From: an uncultured Eubacteriales bacterium
GTDB taxonomy: Bacteria; Bacillota; Clostridia; Oscillospirales; CAG-272
DNA: 7,344 bases
Reading direction: 5' to 3'
Assembly (NCBI GenBank): GCA_900555785.1
Contig: USMO01000082.1
Location: 1-7,344 of the forward strand
Position numbers and translations under genes: made by a program. Below are positions 1 to 5,312 of the stretch, piece by piece; the first letter of the stretch is position 1, and every line of letters starts with the position of its first letter. The notes under the pieces are model-generated. The model saw only the letters and a program-made list of their open reading frames with translations. It did not search any database and was not told the origin of the DNA.

Positions 1-112
1 GGCAGCCAACGGCATGACTGACGCCTTCCGGCCCTATATCCTCCCGCTGATCCAGGGCGAGGCGGCAACCGTATGGGAGAACGGGATTCCGAAGCATTTG
101 ATTTTGGAGTGA
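1..112 (+). CDS. 6-phosphofructokinase, C-terminal fragment (5' end outside window)
   Basis: Reading from base 2, the last 36 codons end at TGA 110-112. The tail contains the segments TDAFRPYILPLIQGE and NGIPKHLILE. A Tyr-x-x-Pro-Leu-Ile-x-Gly-Glu block followed by a short 'dGlPkh' tail is how I remember the C-termini of clostridial 6-phosphofructokinases, including the pyrophosphate-dependent-like group. Such an enzyme phosphorylates fructose 6-phosphate in glycolysis in the cytoplasm. No catalytic motif lies inside the window, so the phosphoryl donor (ATP or PPi) cannot be decided and the assignment rests on the tail alone. A strong intrinsic terminator begins 18 bases after the stop, so this gene ends its transcription unit and is not co-transcribed with the genes that follow. 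Confidence 0.6.
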   Translation, partial: AANGMTDAFRPYILPLIQGEAATVWENGIPKHLILE

Positions 113-129
113 GGAAAGGGATCGGGAAG

Positions 130-163
130 AAAGAGCGCCTGCGGTGAAGGGCGCTCTTTTCTT
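130..163 (+). terminator. Rho-independent terminator after the phosphofructokinase gene
   Basis: A 10-bp perfect stem (130-139 AAAGAGCGCC pairing with 150-159 GGCGCTCTTT) closes a 10-base loop. It runs into a T-rich tail (TTTTCTTGTGTTT from 157). The GC-rich base of the loop side and the T run directly on the stem are the classic intrinsic terminator form. It separates the upstream gene from the promoter at 272-300. Confidence 0.88.
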
Positions 164-271
164 GTGTTTCCGGGGGCGGGATCTCCGATGAATAGAGGCA
201 AGCCTGTCAATCACTACATTTCATTCTCCTCCCACCCCGCAGAAAAAAGGCAAAAAAATGCAGAAAAGCTA

Positions 272-300
272 TTGTAAAACCGCGGCAGATTTGGTATAAT
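272..300 (+). promoter_or_regulatory. Sigma-A type promoter for the membrane protein-metG unit
   Basis: A -35 box TTGTAA (272-277), a 17-base spacer and a consensus -10 box TATAAT (295-300) preceded by TGG (extended -10, TGN) are present, in an AT-rich stretch unlike the surrounding genes. Transcription should start near 306-308, giving a leader of about 25 bases before the ATG at 331. The rest of the gap (164-271) holds nothing I recognise: no riboswitch or T-box-like structure, which is worth noting because clostridial aminoacyl-tRNA synthetase genes are often T-box controlled. Confidence 0.85.
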
Positions 301-330
301 ATAAGGAGACGATGCGAAAGGAGCGGAACA

Positions 331-1092
331 ATGGAGCAAAATCTGCTGTCGATTGGGACCTGGAAACGCCTGTGGCGGGAGACAACCGGTCTGCTTGCCA
401 TGCGCGGAAACCGGCTTCGCATGATACTGGCAATTCTGATTGCGGCAACTGCGTGTCTGCCGGAGCTGCTCTTCCTGCAGGTTTACAGCGCGGTGCTCAA
501 TACCGTCGGCGAGGCGGCTGCCACAACGGCAACGACAGTCTGGCTTGCCGTTTCCGTGACGTACCTGATCGGGGTCCTTCTGCCGCTGTTCGCCGGGCTG
601 TTTTATCTTGCCGGGCAGATGGAAGCGGAGGAGGAAACCGTGCTTGCCGACCTGTTCCATGCTTTCACCGGCGCACGGGCTTACCGTTCCGCGTTTTCCT
701 GCGGGCTGTACCTTGGCATTCCGCTGGCAGCGCTGCTGCTCACGCCGTCCGTGATTACCGACCGGCTGGCGGGGACGGACGGAAACCTCTTGCAGCTGCT
801 GCTCGCGGCGCTGCTTGCGGTTGCAGCCGACATTGTGCTGCTGTTCCTGTTTTTCGGCTGGTTCGCAGGCCCATACCGGACCGTGCGCCGGGAAAAGCCG
901 CGCATGCGGCATGCACGCCGGGTAGGGGCTTGGTATTGGGGACGGTTCCTGCCGCACCTGCTGTTGTCGGTGCTGTCGCTGCTGATTTACCTGATTGCGG
1001 ACATTCTGCCGCGTATGCTGATCCTCTATTTTCGGCTCTGCCGGGAATATGACCGATTTTCGACGATTCAACCGGAGGGAAATCCATCATGA
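331..1092 (+). CDS. Predicted polytopic membrane protein of unknown function, 253 aa
   Basis: I do not recognise the family with confidence. The protein has a basic N-terminus (residues 12-30, several Arg/Lys) followed by about five hydrophobic segments near residues 31-51, 69-96, 121-140, 153-180 and 205-236. A basic loop lies at about 182-198 (Arg/Lys/His-rich), which the positive-inside rule would place in the cytoplasm, and an acidic patch MEAEEE at 97-102. The pattern of a hydrophobic pair followed by a short acidic/amphipathic stretch vaguely recalls DUF624/DUF975-type membrane proteins, but that is only an impression. The ATG at 331 has a good Shine-Dalgarno AAAGGAG (317-323), 7 bases upstream. 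Its TGA overlaps the metG start as ATGA (1089-1092), so the two are probably translationally coupled and share the promoter at 272-300. No signal-peptide cleavage site or catalytic motif is apparent. Confidence 0.85.
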   Translation: MEQNLLSIGTWKRLWRETTGLLAMRGNRLRMILAILIAATACLPELLFLQVYSAVLNTVGEAAATTATTVWLAVSVTYLIGVLLPLFAGLFYLAGQMEAEEETVLADLFHAFTGARAYRSAFSCGLYLGIPLAALLLTPSVITDRLAGTDGNLLQLLLAALLAVAADIVLLFLFFGWFAGPYRTVRREKPRMRHARRVGAWYWGRFLPHLLLSVLSLLIYLIADILPRMLILYFRLCREYDRFSTIQPEGNPS

Positions 1093-3047
1093 AAGAAAAA
1101 TTTTATCTGACAACCGCCATTGCCTATGCATCCCGCAAGCCGCATTTCGGCAACACCTATGAGGTCATCATGGCGGACGCTGTGGCGCGCTACCAGCGGG
1201 CGCTGGGCAAGGATGTCTGGTTCTGCACCGGGACCGACGAGCACGGGCAGAAGATTGAGAATTACGCCAAGGAAAAGGGCATCACTCCGCAGGCATATGT
1301 GGACGGCGTATCGGGCGAGATTCGCGGCGTCTGGGACCTGATGAACACCAGCTACGACTACTTCATCCGCACGACCGATGACGCGCATGTGAAGACCGTG
1401 CAGAAGATTTTCCGCCGCTTCTACGAGCAGGGGGACATTTACAAAAGCGAATACGAGGGCTGGTACTGCACGCCCTGCGAATCCTTCTTTACCGCTACGC
1501 AGGCAGAGGGCGGCAAATGCCCGGACTGCGGCGCACCGCTGACGCAGGCAAAGGAGGAGGCGTACTTCTTCAGGATGAGCAAGTATGCCGACCGACTGAT
1601 GACCTATATCGACGAGCACCCGGATTTCATTCAGCCGGAGCTGCGCAAAAAGGAGATGGTCAACAACTTTCTCAAAGCCGGGCTGCAGGATCTCTGTGTT
1701 TCCCGGACTTCCTTCAAGTGGGGCATTCCGGTGGATTTTGACGACCGCCATGTCGTTTACGTCTGGCTGGACGCGCTGACCAACTATATCACGGCTCTGG
1801 GCTACGACCCGGACAAGACCTATGCCGAGCAATCCGAGCATTTCCGCAAGTGGTGGCCCGCCGACGTTCACATCATCGGCAAGGATATTCTGCGGTTCCA
1901 CACGATCTATTGGCCGATCTTCCTGATGGCGCTGGATCTGCCGCTGCCCCGGCAGGTGTTCGGTCATCCGTGGTTTAATTTCGGCATGGACAAAATGTCG
2001 AAATCCAAGGGCAATGTGATTTATGCCGACCAGCTTGCCGAGCATTACACGGTTGACGGCGTGCGTTACTATGCACTCTCCGAGATGCCGTTTTCCAGCG
2101 ACGGATCGATTACCTACGAGTCGGTAATCAAGCGCTACAACACCGATCTCTGCAACAACCTGGGCAACCTGGTCAAGCGGACGCTGGACATGGAAAAGAA
2201 GTATTTCGACAAAGTCATTCCTGCGCCGGGTGCCGAGGAGGGGACCGACAGCGAGCTGAAAGCCGCGTGCCTTTCCGCGTTTGCCCGGATGAAGGCAGCG
2301 ATGGACGATTTTCACATTGCGGACGCGCTGGCAGAAATTTTCGGCATGCTCAGCCGCGCGAACAAGTATATTGACGAAACGACACCTTGGAGCCTGGCGA
2401 AGGTTCCGGAACTTCAGGGGCGGCTCGGAACAGTGCTTTACAATCTGCTGGAAGCGATTCGCTTCGGCGCGGTGATGCTGGTGCCGTTCATTCCGGCAAC
2501 GGCTGAAGAGATTCTCTCCGAGCTGAACACCGATCGCCGCGATTTTGCATCGCTGGAGACCTTTGGGGCGCTGCGTGCGGGCGACACGGTTGGGGATTCC
2601 CGCGTGCTGTTTGTCCGTGTGGACGAGGCAAAGGAACTGGCGGCGTTTGAAGCGGAGCGGCAGAAGCAGCTGGACGCGCTGAGGCCGGCAGAGGCGCCTG
2701 CTGCACCCGAAAAGCCGGAGGGCTGCGCGATGATCGGAATTGAGGATTTCATGAACGTGGAACTGCGGACGGCAAAGGTGCTGGCTTGCGAGCCGGTCCC
2801 GCGCGCAAAGAAGCTTCTGAAGTTGCAGCTGGACCTTGGTTACGAGCAGCGGCAGGTGGTTTCCGGCATTGCGAAGTGGTACAAGCCAGAGGACCTGATC
2901 GGGCGCAAGCTGATTGTGGTTGCAAACCTCAAGCCGGCCACCCTCTGCGGTGTGGAGTCGAACGGCATGGTTCTCGCCGCCGGAGAAGAAACCGTCCGCG
3001 TTGTCTTCCTCTCCGATGACACCCCGCTGGGCGAGAGGGTACGGTAA
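1089..3047 (+). CDS. metG: Methionine--tRNA ligase (MetRS) with C-terminal tRNA-binding domain, 652 aa
   Basis: This class I synthetase charges tRNA-Met with methionine in the cytoplasm, for initiation and elongation. The HIGH signature appears as HFGN (residues 19-22, in SRKPHFGNTYE), followed by TGTDEHGQKIE (47-57). Four Cys (127, 130, 144, 147; CxxC...CxxC) form the zinc knuckle of the connective domain, and the second signature KMSKS is intact at 302-306. The helical anticodon-binding domain begins around NNLGN (356-360). A Pro/Ala/Glu linker (about 530-544) leads to the dimerising OB-fold tRNA-binding domain (about 545-652; VELRTAKV, VVSGIAKWY, NLKPATLCGVESNGM). The length matches bacterial MetRS carrying this appended domain. 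The start is supported by GGAGG (1074-1078), 10 bases upstream, and by the ATGA overlap with the preceding gene. It is followed by the fold-back element at 3063. On identity I am nearly certain. Confidence 0.98.
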   Translation: MKEKFYLTTAIAYASRKPHFGNTYEVIMADAVARYQRALGKDVWFCTGTDEHGQKIENYAKEKGITPQAYVDGVSGEIRGVWDLMNTSYDYFIRTTDDAHVKTVQKIFRRFYEQGDIYKSEYEGWYCTPCESFFTATQAEGGKCPDCGAPLTQAKEEAYFFRMSKYADRLMTYIDEHPDFIQPELRKKEMVNNFLKAGLQDLCVSRTSFKWGIPVDFDDRHVVYVWLDALTNYITALGYDPDKTYAEQSEHFRKWWPADVHIIGKDILRFHTIYWPIFLMALDLPLPRQVFGHPWFNFGMDKMSKSKGNVIYADQLAEHYTVDGVRYYALSEMPFSSDGSITYESVIKRYNTDLCNNLGNLVKRTLDMEKKYFDKVIPAPGAEEGTDSELKAACLSAFARMKAAMDDFHIADALAEIFGMLSRANKYIDETTPWSLAKVPELQGRLGTVLYNLLEAIRFGAVMLVPFIPATAEEILSELNTDRRDFASLETFGALRAGDTVGDSRVLFVRVDEAKELAAFEAERQKQLDALRPAEAPAAPEKPEGCAMIGIEDFMNVELRTAKVLACEPVPRAKKLLKLQLDLGYEQRQVVSGIAKWYKPEDLIGRKLIVVANLKPATLCGVESNGMVLAAGEETVRVVFLSDDTPLGERVR

Positions 3048-3088
3048 GGAAAGAGGAAAGGGAAGACCTTGGGCATTGCCCAAACCCA

Positions 3089-3160
3089 CTTAGGGGGCTT
3101 CTTTCGGTAGAAGCAACGCTTTGCTACTGACTGGTTGCTGCGCAACCGGTCACCCCTAAG
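3089..3160 (+). other. Branched hairpin structure in the left arm of the fold-back element
   Basis: An 8-bp outer stem, CTTAGGGG (3089-3096) with CCCCTAAG (3153-3160), encloses a hairpin GCTTCT/AGAAGC (3097-3102 with 3109-3114). It also encloses a 10-bp hairpin (3129-3138 with 3142-3151, one G-T pair, loop TGC) and a possible small AGCAA/TTGCT hairpin (3112-3116 with 3121-3125), which competes with the first. The 72-base length and branching recall a cloverleaf, but no T-loop consensus, CCA or usable anticodon arm is seen, so it is not called a tRNA. Confidence 0.55.
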
Positions 3161-3226
3161 ACCCCTCGGAACTTGAACCAGGAGGGCGATTTTTTGTGTG
3201 TGCTCTGGGTAAAGTTCTTGAGGGTT

Positions 3227-3258
3227 CTTAGGGAACTTCTTTCAAGAAGTTCCCTAAG
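3227..3258 (+). repeat. Perfect 15-bp inverted repeat in the right arm of the fold-back element
   Basis: CTTAGGGAACTTCTT (3227-3241) is the exact reverse complement of 3244-3258, with only TC between. In RNA this would be a stem of about 13-14 bp with a small loop; in DNA a cruciform-prone palindrome. Its outer part (CTTAGGG/CCCTAAG) corresponds to the outer stem of the branched structure in the left arm, so the two look like diverged copies with different tips. Confidence 0.85.
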
Positions 3259-3264
3259 TAGGGT

Positions 3265-3290
3265 TTGGGGCTATGCCCCAAGGTCTTTTT
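3265..3290 (+). terminator. Possible intrinsic terminator at the right end of the fold-back element
   Basis: A stem TTGGGGC/GCCCCAA (3265-3271 with 3275-3281, loop TAT) is followed, after GGTC, by five T (3286-3290). The 4-base gap between stem and T run weakens it as a terminator. If it works, it would reduce read-through from metG into gpsA; since no good promoter is visible between here and gpsA, some read-through is expected. Confidence 0.4.
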
Positions 3291-3300
3291 CATCTATCGG

Positions 3301-3306
3301 AAGGAG
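3301..3306 (+). promoter_or_regulatory. Ribosome binding site that fixes the gpsA start
   Basis: AAGGAG lies 7 bases upstream of the ATG at 3314. The open frame continues upstream to a TTG at 3173, but those 47 codons translate the fold-back repeat and precede the Rossmann motif that normally begins GpsA, so the ATG at 3314 is chosen. Confidence 0.9.
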
Positions 3307-3313
3307 AAAAGCA

Positions 3314-4297
3314 ATGAAGATTACAGTAATCGGCTGCGGCAGATGGGGGTCGCTCATCACGTGGTATCTTGACCGGCAGGGGCACAGCGTCACGCTGTAC
3401 GGGCGCGCGGAGTCGCGGCATATGCAGGCGTTCCTTGAAACGCGCGCAAACGACCTGTTGACGCTGCCCGAGAGCGTCCGTCTTTCCACCAACCTGGCAG
3501 ACGCCGCGTGCGGTGCAGAGGTCCTGATTCTTGCGGTCGCTTCGCAGGGGCTGCGCGGGCTGATGGACGAACTGAAGCCGCTGGGACTGCAAAACCGCGC
3601 GTTCTGCCTGTGCATGAAAGGCATCGAGATCGATACCGGCAAGCGGCTGTCGGAGATTGTGCGTGAGAACACCGACCCGTCAAACGGCGTTGCGGTCTGG
3701 CTGGGACCCGGACACGTGCAGGAGTTTTACGCCGGCATTCCGAACTGCATGGTCATCGACAGCGACGACGAAGCCCTGAAATGCCGCCTGGTCGGCGCGT
3801 TTTCGGGCGACCTGATCCGCTTCTATTACGGGCAGGACCTGTTGGGCAACGAAATCGGCGCGGCATCGAAAAATGTCATCGGCATCGCGGCAGGCTTTCT
3901 GGATGGGCTGGGGCTGACGACGCTCAAGGGCGCGCTGATGAGCCGGGGCACGCGCGAGATTGCCCGCCTGATTGAGGCGATGGGCGGCAATCCCTTTTCG
4001 GCTTACGGGCTTTGCCACCTCGGCGACTACGAAGCGACCGTTTTCTCGCCGTATTCCCACAACCGCGCGTTCGGAGAAGCCTTTGTGCGCGGGACTGCCT
4101 ACACCGCGCTGGCAGAGGGCTACTATACCGCCGCCGCTATGCAAACGCTGAAAAAGCGCTATGCCGTCGACCTGCCGATTTGTGATGCGGTTTACCGGGC
4201 GCTTTACGAGGGCGCGGACGCTAAGAGCGAGATTGACGGGCTGTTCCGGCGGTCGCTCAAACGGGAGCTTGACGGCAAGCGCGGCGGGGAAGTCTGA
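3314..4297 (+). CDS. gpsA: Glycerol-3-phosphate dehydrogenase [NAD(P)+], divergent GpsA, 327 aa
   Basis: GpsA reduces dihydroxyacetone phosphate to sn-glycerol 3-phosphate with NAD(P)H, feeding phospholipid synthesis in the cytoplasm. The N-terminus is a Rossmann fold with ITVIGCGRWGS (residues 3-13), which matches the GxGxWG signature. MKGIE (101-105) holds the conserved substrate Lys. IGAASKNVIGIAAGFLDGLGL (181-201) holds the catalytic Lys at 186 and HLGDYEAT (235-242) the conserved Asp at 238. The C-terminal SHNRAFGE (248-255) corresponds to the family's (S)RNRxxG. Length is typical (about 330 aa). The sequence is divergent at several places: GPGH instead of GPSH/F (131-134), HLGDY instead of GLGDL, and SHNR instead of SRNR. 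It is followed after one base by tatD, so both should share a transcript. A related 6-phosphogluconate-dehydrogenase-fold enzyme is possible but less likely. Confidence 0.88.
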   Translation: MKITVIGCGRWGSLITWYLDRQGHSVTLYGRAESRHMQAFLETRANDLLTLPESVRLSTNLADAACGAEVLILAVASQGLRGLMDELKPLGLQNRAFCLCMKGIEIDTGKRLSEIVRENTDPSNGVAVWLGPGHVQEFYAGIPNCMVIDSDDEALKCRLVGAFSGDLIRFYYGQDLLGNEIGAASKNVIGIAAGFLDGLGLTTLKGALMSRGTREIARLIEAMGGNPFSAYGLCHLGDYEATVFSPYSHNRAFGEAFVRGTAYTALAEGYYTAAAMQTLKKRYAVDLPICDAVYRALYEGADAKSEIDGLFRRSLKRELDGKRGGEV

Positions 4298-4298
4298 C

Positions 4299-5132
4299 AT
4301 GGAAACTGACGGCATCTTTGACACCCACGCGCACTACTTCGACCGCCGCTTTGCAGCGGAGGTCCCCGGCGGCGCAGACGCGATTCTGCAGACGGTTCTG
4401 CCGCATCCCGTGGCGCATATCGTCAACGTCGGTACCAACCCCGAAAATTCCCGCGCGGCAATCGCGCAGGCGGCACAGTATCCCGGCATGTTTGCGGCGG
4501 TCGGGATTCATCCGGAGGACTGCCACTATCTGCCGGATTGCGATGCCGCGATGGCAGACCTCTCTGCCATCCTGGGCGATGCCGCCAGCCGGAAACGCGA
4601 TAAAATCGTGGCGCTGGGGGAGATCGGGCTGGACTATCACTACGAACATTACGGGGAGATTCCGCTGGACAAACGGAAGGAAATGACCTTCTTCGAAGCC
4701 CAGCTGGAACTGGCAGAGAAGCTGGACCTGCCGGTAATCATTCACGACCGCGAGGCGCACGGCGACTGCTTTGAAACGGTCCTGCGGCACAAAAACGTCC
4801 GGGGCGTATTCCACAGCTACAGCGGCAGTGCGGAACTGGCGCACGAGCTGGTCCGGCGCGGGTGGTATCTCTCTTTTTCGGGCACGCTGACCTTCAAAAA
4901 TGCCGTTCGGGTGCGGGAGGCTGCGGCAAGCGTCCCGCGCGACCGGCTCCTGATTGAAACCGACGCGCCCTACCTTGCGCCGCACCCCGAGCGCGGGCAT
5001 CTGAACCATTCGGGGCTGCTGGTCTACACCCTCGGCACGCTGGCAGAGATCTGGAACTGCACGCCGCAGGAGGCTGCCCGAAAAACCGCAGAAAATGCGG
5101 AAACGCTGTTCCGGACCACTGATTTTGTCTAA
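4299..5132 (+). CDS. tatD: TatD family metal-dependent hydrolase (DNase), 277 aa
   Basis: This is a TIM-barrel amidohydrolase of the TatD/YabD type. Members are metal-dependent 3'-5' exonucleases/DNases linked to DNA repair, though the biological substrate is often unsettled. The metal ligands are all present: His10 and His12 in DTHAHYFDRRF, Glu108 in ALGEIGLDYHYE, His149 in PVIIHDREAH, His172 in GVFHSYSGS, and Asp222 in LIETDAPYLAPHPERGHLNHS. The length fits the family (about 255-280). The ATG at 4299 comes one base after the gpsA stop, with a modest GGGGA Shine-Dalgarno (4286-4290) 8 bases upstream. An upstream in-frame start at 4161 would add 46 low-complexity Arg/Thr-rich residues inside gpsA and is rejected. 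No terminator is obvious after the stop. Confidence 0.95.
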   Translation: METDGIFDTHAHYFDRRFAAEVPGGADAILQTVLPHPVAHIVNVGTNPENSRAAIAQAAQYPGMFAAVGIHPEDCHYLPDCDAAMADLSAILGDAASRKRDKIVALGEIGLDYHYEHYGEIPLDKRKEMTFFEAQLELAEKLDLPVIIHDREAHGDCFETVLRHKNVRGVFHSYSGSAELAHELVRRGWYLSFSGTLTFKNAVRVREAAASVPRDRLLIETDAPYLAPHPERGHLNHSGLLVYTLGTLAEIWNCTPQEAARKTAENAETLFRTTDFV

Positions 5133-5193
5133 AACTGCCAAATTTTCACGATGTAATTCTACATTCCGTCAGCAATAGAGTTCAAAGACCCGC

Positions 5194-5222
5194 TTGCAAA
5201 AACCGTTTTTGTGTGGTATAAT
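5194..5222 (+). promoter_or_regulatory. Sigma-A type promoter for the EF-G-like gene, with a dyad in the spacer
   Basis: A -35 box TTGCAA (5194-5199), a 17-base spacer and a consensus -10 box TATAAT (5217-5222) preceded by TGG (extended -10) are visible. The -10 region is nearly the same as that of the promoter at 272-300 (GGTATAATA). The spacer holds a 7-bp dyad, CAAAAAC/GTTTTTG (5197-5203 and 5205-5211). Transcription probably starts near 5229, leaving a leader of about 84 bases with one weak hairpin (ACAAAT/ATTTGT, 5243-5248 with 5259-5264) and no recognised riboswitch. Confidence 0.85.
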
Positions 5223-5312
5223 AAAGGAAAGCAGGAAAATACACAAATATTTCGTTCGATTTGTCCCGTTTTCGGCTAAACTGAAGAAAGGTTCACAAAA
5301 AAGGTTATCACA

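Larger units (their letters stand above)
3063..3287 (+). repeat. 225-bp imperfect fold-back (inverted-repeat) element, MITE-like
   Basis: The outer ends, 3063-3095 and the reverse complement of 3252-3287, match at 32 of 33 positions with three one-base gaps. Both read AAGACCTTGGG, then a short self-complementary turn, then CCCAAACCC and ACTTAGGG. A second matched block lies inside: 3153-3182 against the reverse complement of 3205-3234 (CCCTAAGA, CCCTC and GAACTT shared). The two arms surround a centre of about 22 bases (3183-3204) with a T run. The left arm is longer because it carries about 45 extra bases (roughly 3105-3152). The unit fills the metG-gpsA gap, has no coding potential and shows no clear target-site duplication. 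It could be a non-autonomous mobile element (MITE), a REP-like extragenic repeat, or a transcript-processing structure; copy number in the genome would decide. Confidence 0.75.

Noticed and set aside
312..1052. 246-codon + strand frame overlapping the membrane protein, with its own AAGGAG (303-308)
   Set aside because: The product is Arg/Ala/Gly/Cys-rich without domain structure, and that Shine-Dalgarno is only 3 bases from its ATG. The frame from 331 gives clean membrane helices, better spacing and an ATGA overlap with metG.
214..1071. 285-codon - strand frame opposite the membrane protein
   Set aside because: It is a Gln/Arg/Pro-rich shadow translation that runs through the terminal part of the promoter region and has no recognisable domain.
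1068..3089. 673-codon open frame on the - strand covering metG
   Set aside because: It lies exactly opposite a fully convincing MetRS. Its product is rich in Arg, His, Leu and Val without recognisable domains, as expected from antisense reading of a GC-biased gene.
3089..3160. A tRNA gene, suggested by a 72-base branched fold
   Set aside because: There is no TTCRA-type T-loop, no 7-base anticodon loop with a valid anticodon, and no CCA. The stems are explained by the inverted-repeat element.
3173..3313. N-terminal extension of GpsA from a TTG at 3173
   Set aside because: It would translate the fold-back repeat; the ATG at 3314 has a strong Shine-Dalgarno and starts exactly at the Rossmann motif.
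4161..4298. 46-residue N-terminal extension of TatD
   Set aside because: It lies wholly within the gpsA coding region, is Arg/Thr-rich, and precedes the position where TatD proteins begin (the D-T-H-A-H strand).
5133..5193. Terminator after tatD
   Set aside because: Only a 5-bp ATGTA/TACAT hairpin (5151-5164) is seen, without GC-rich stem or T run, so it is not called.
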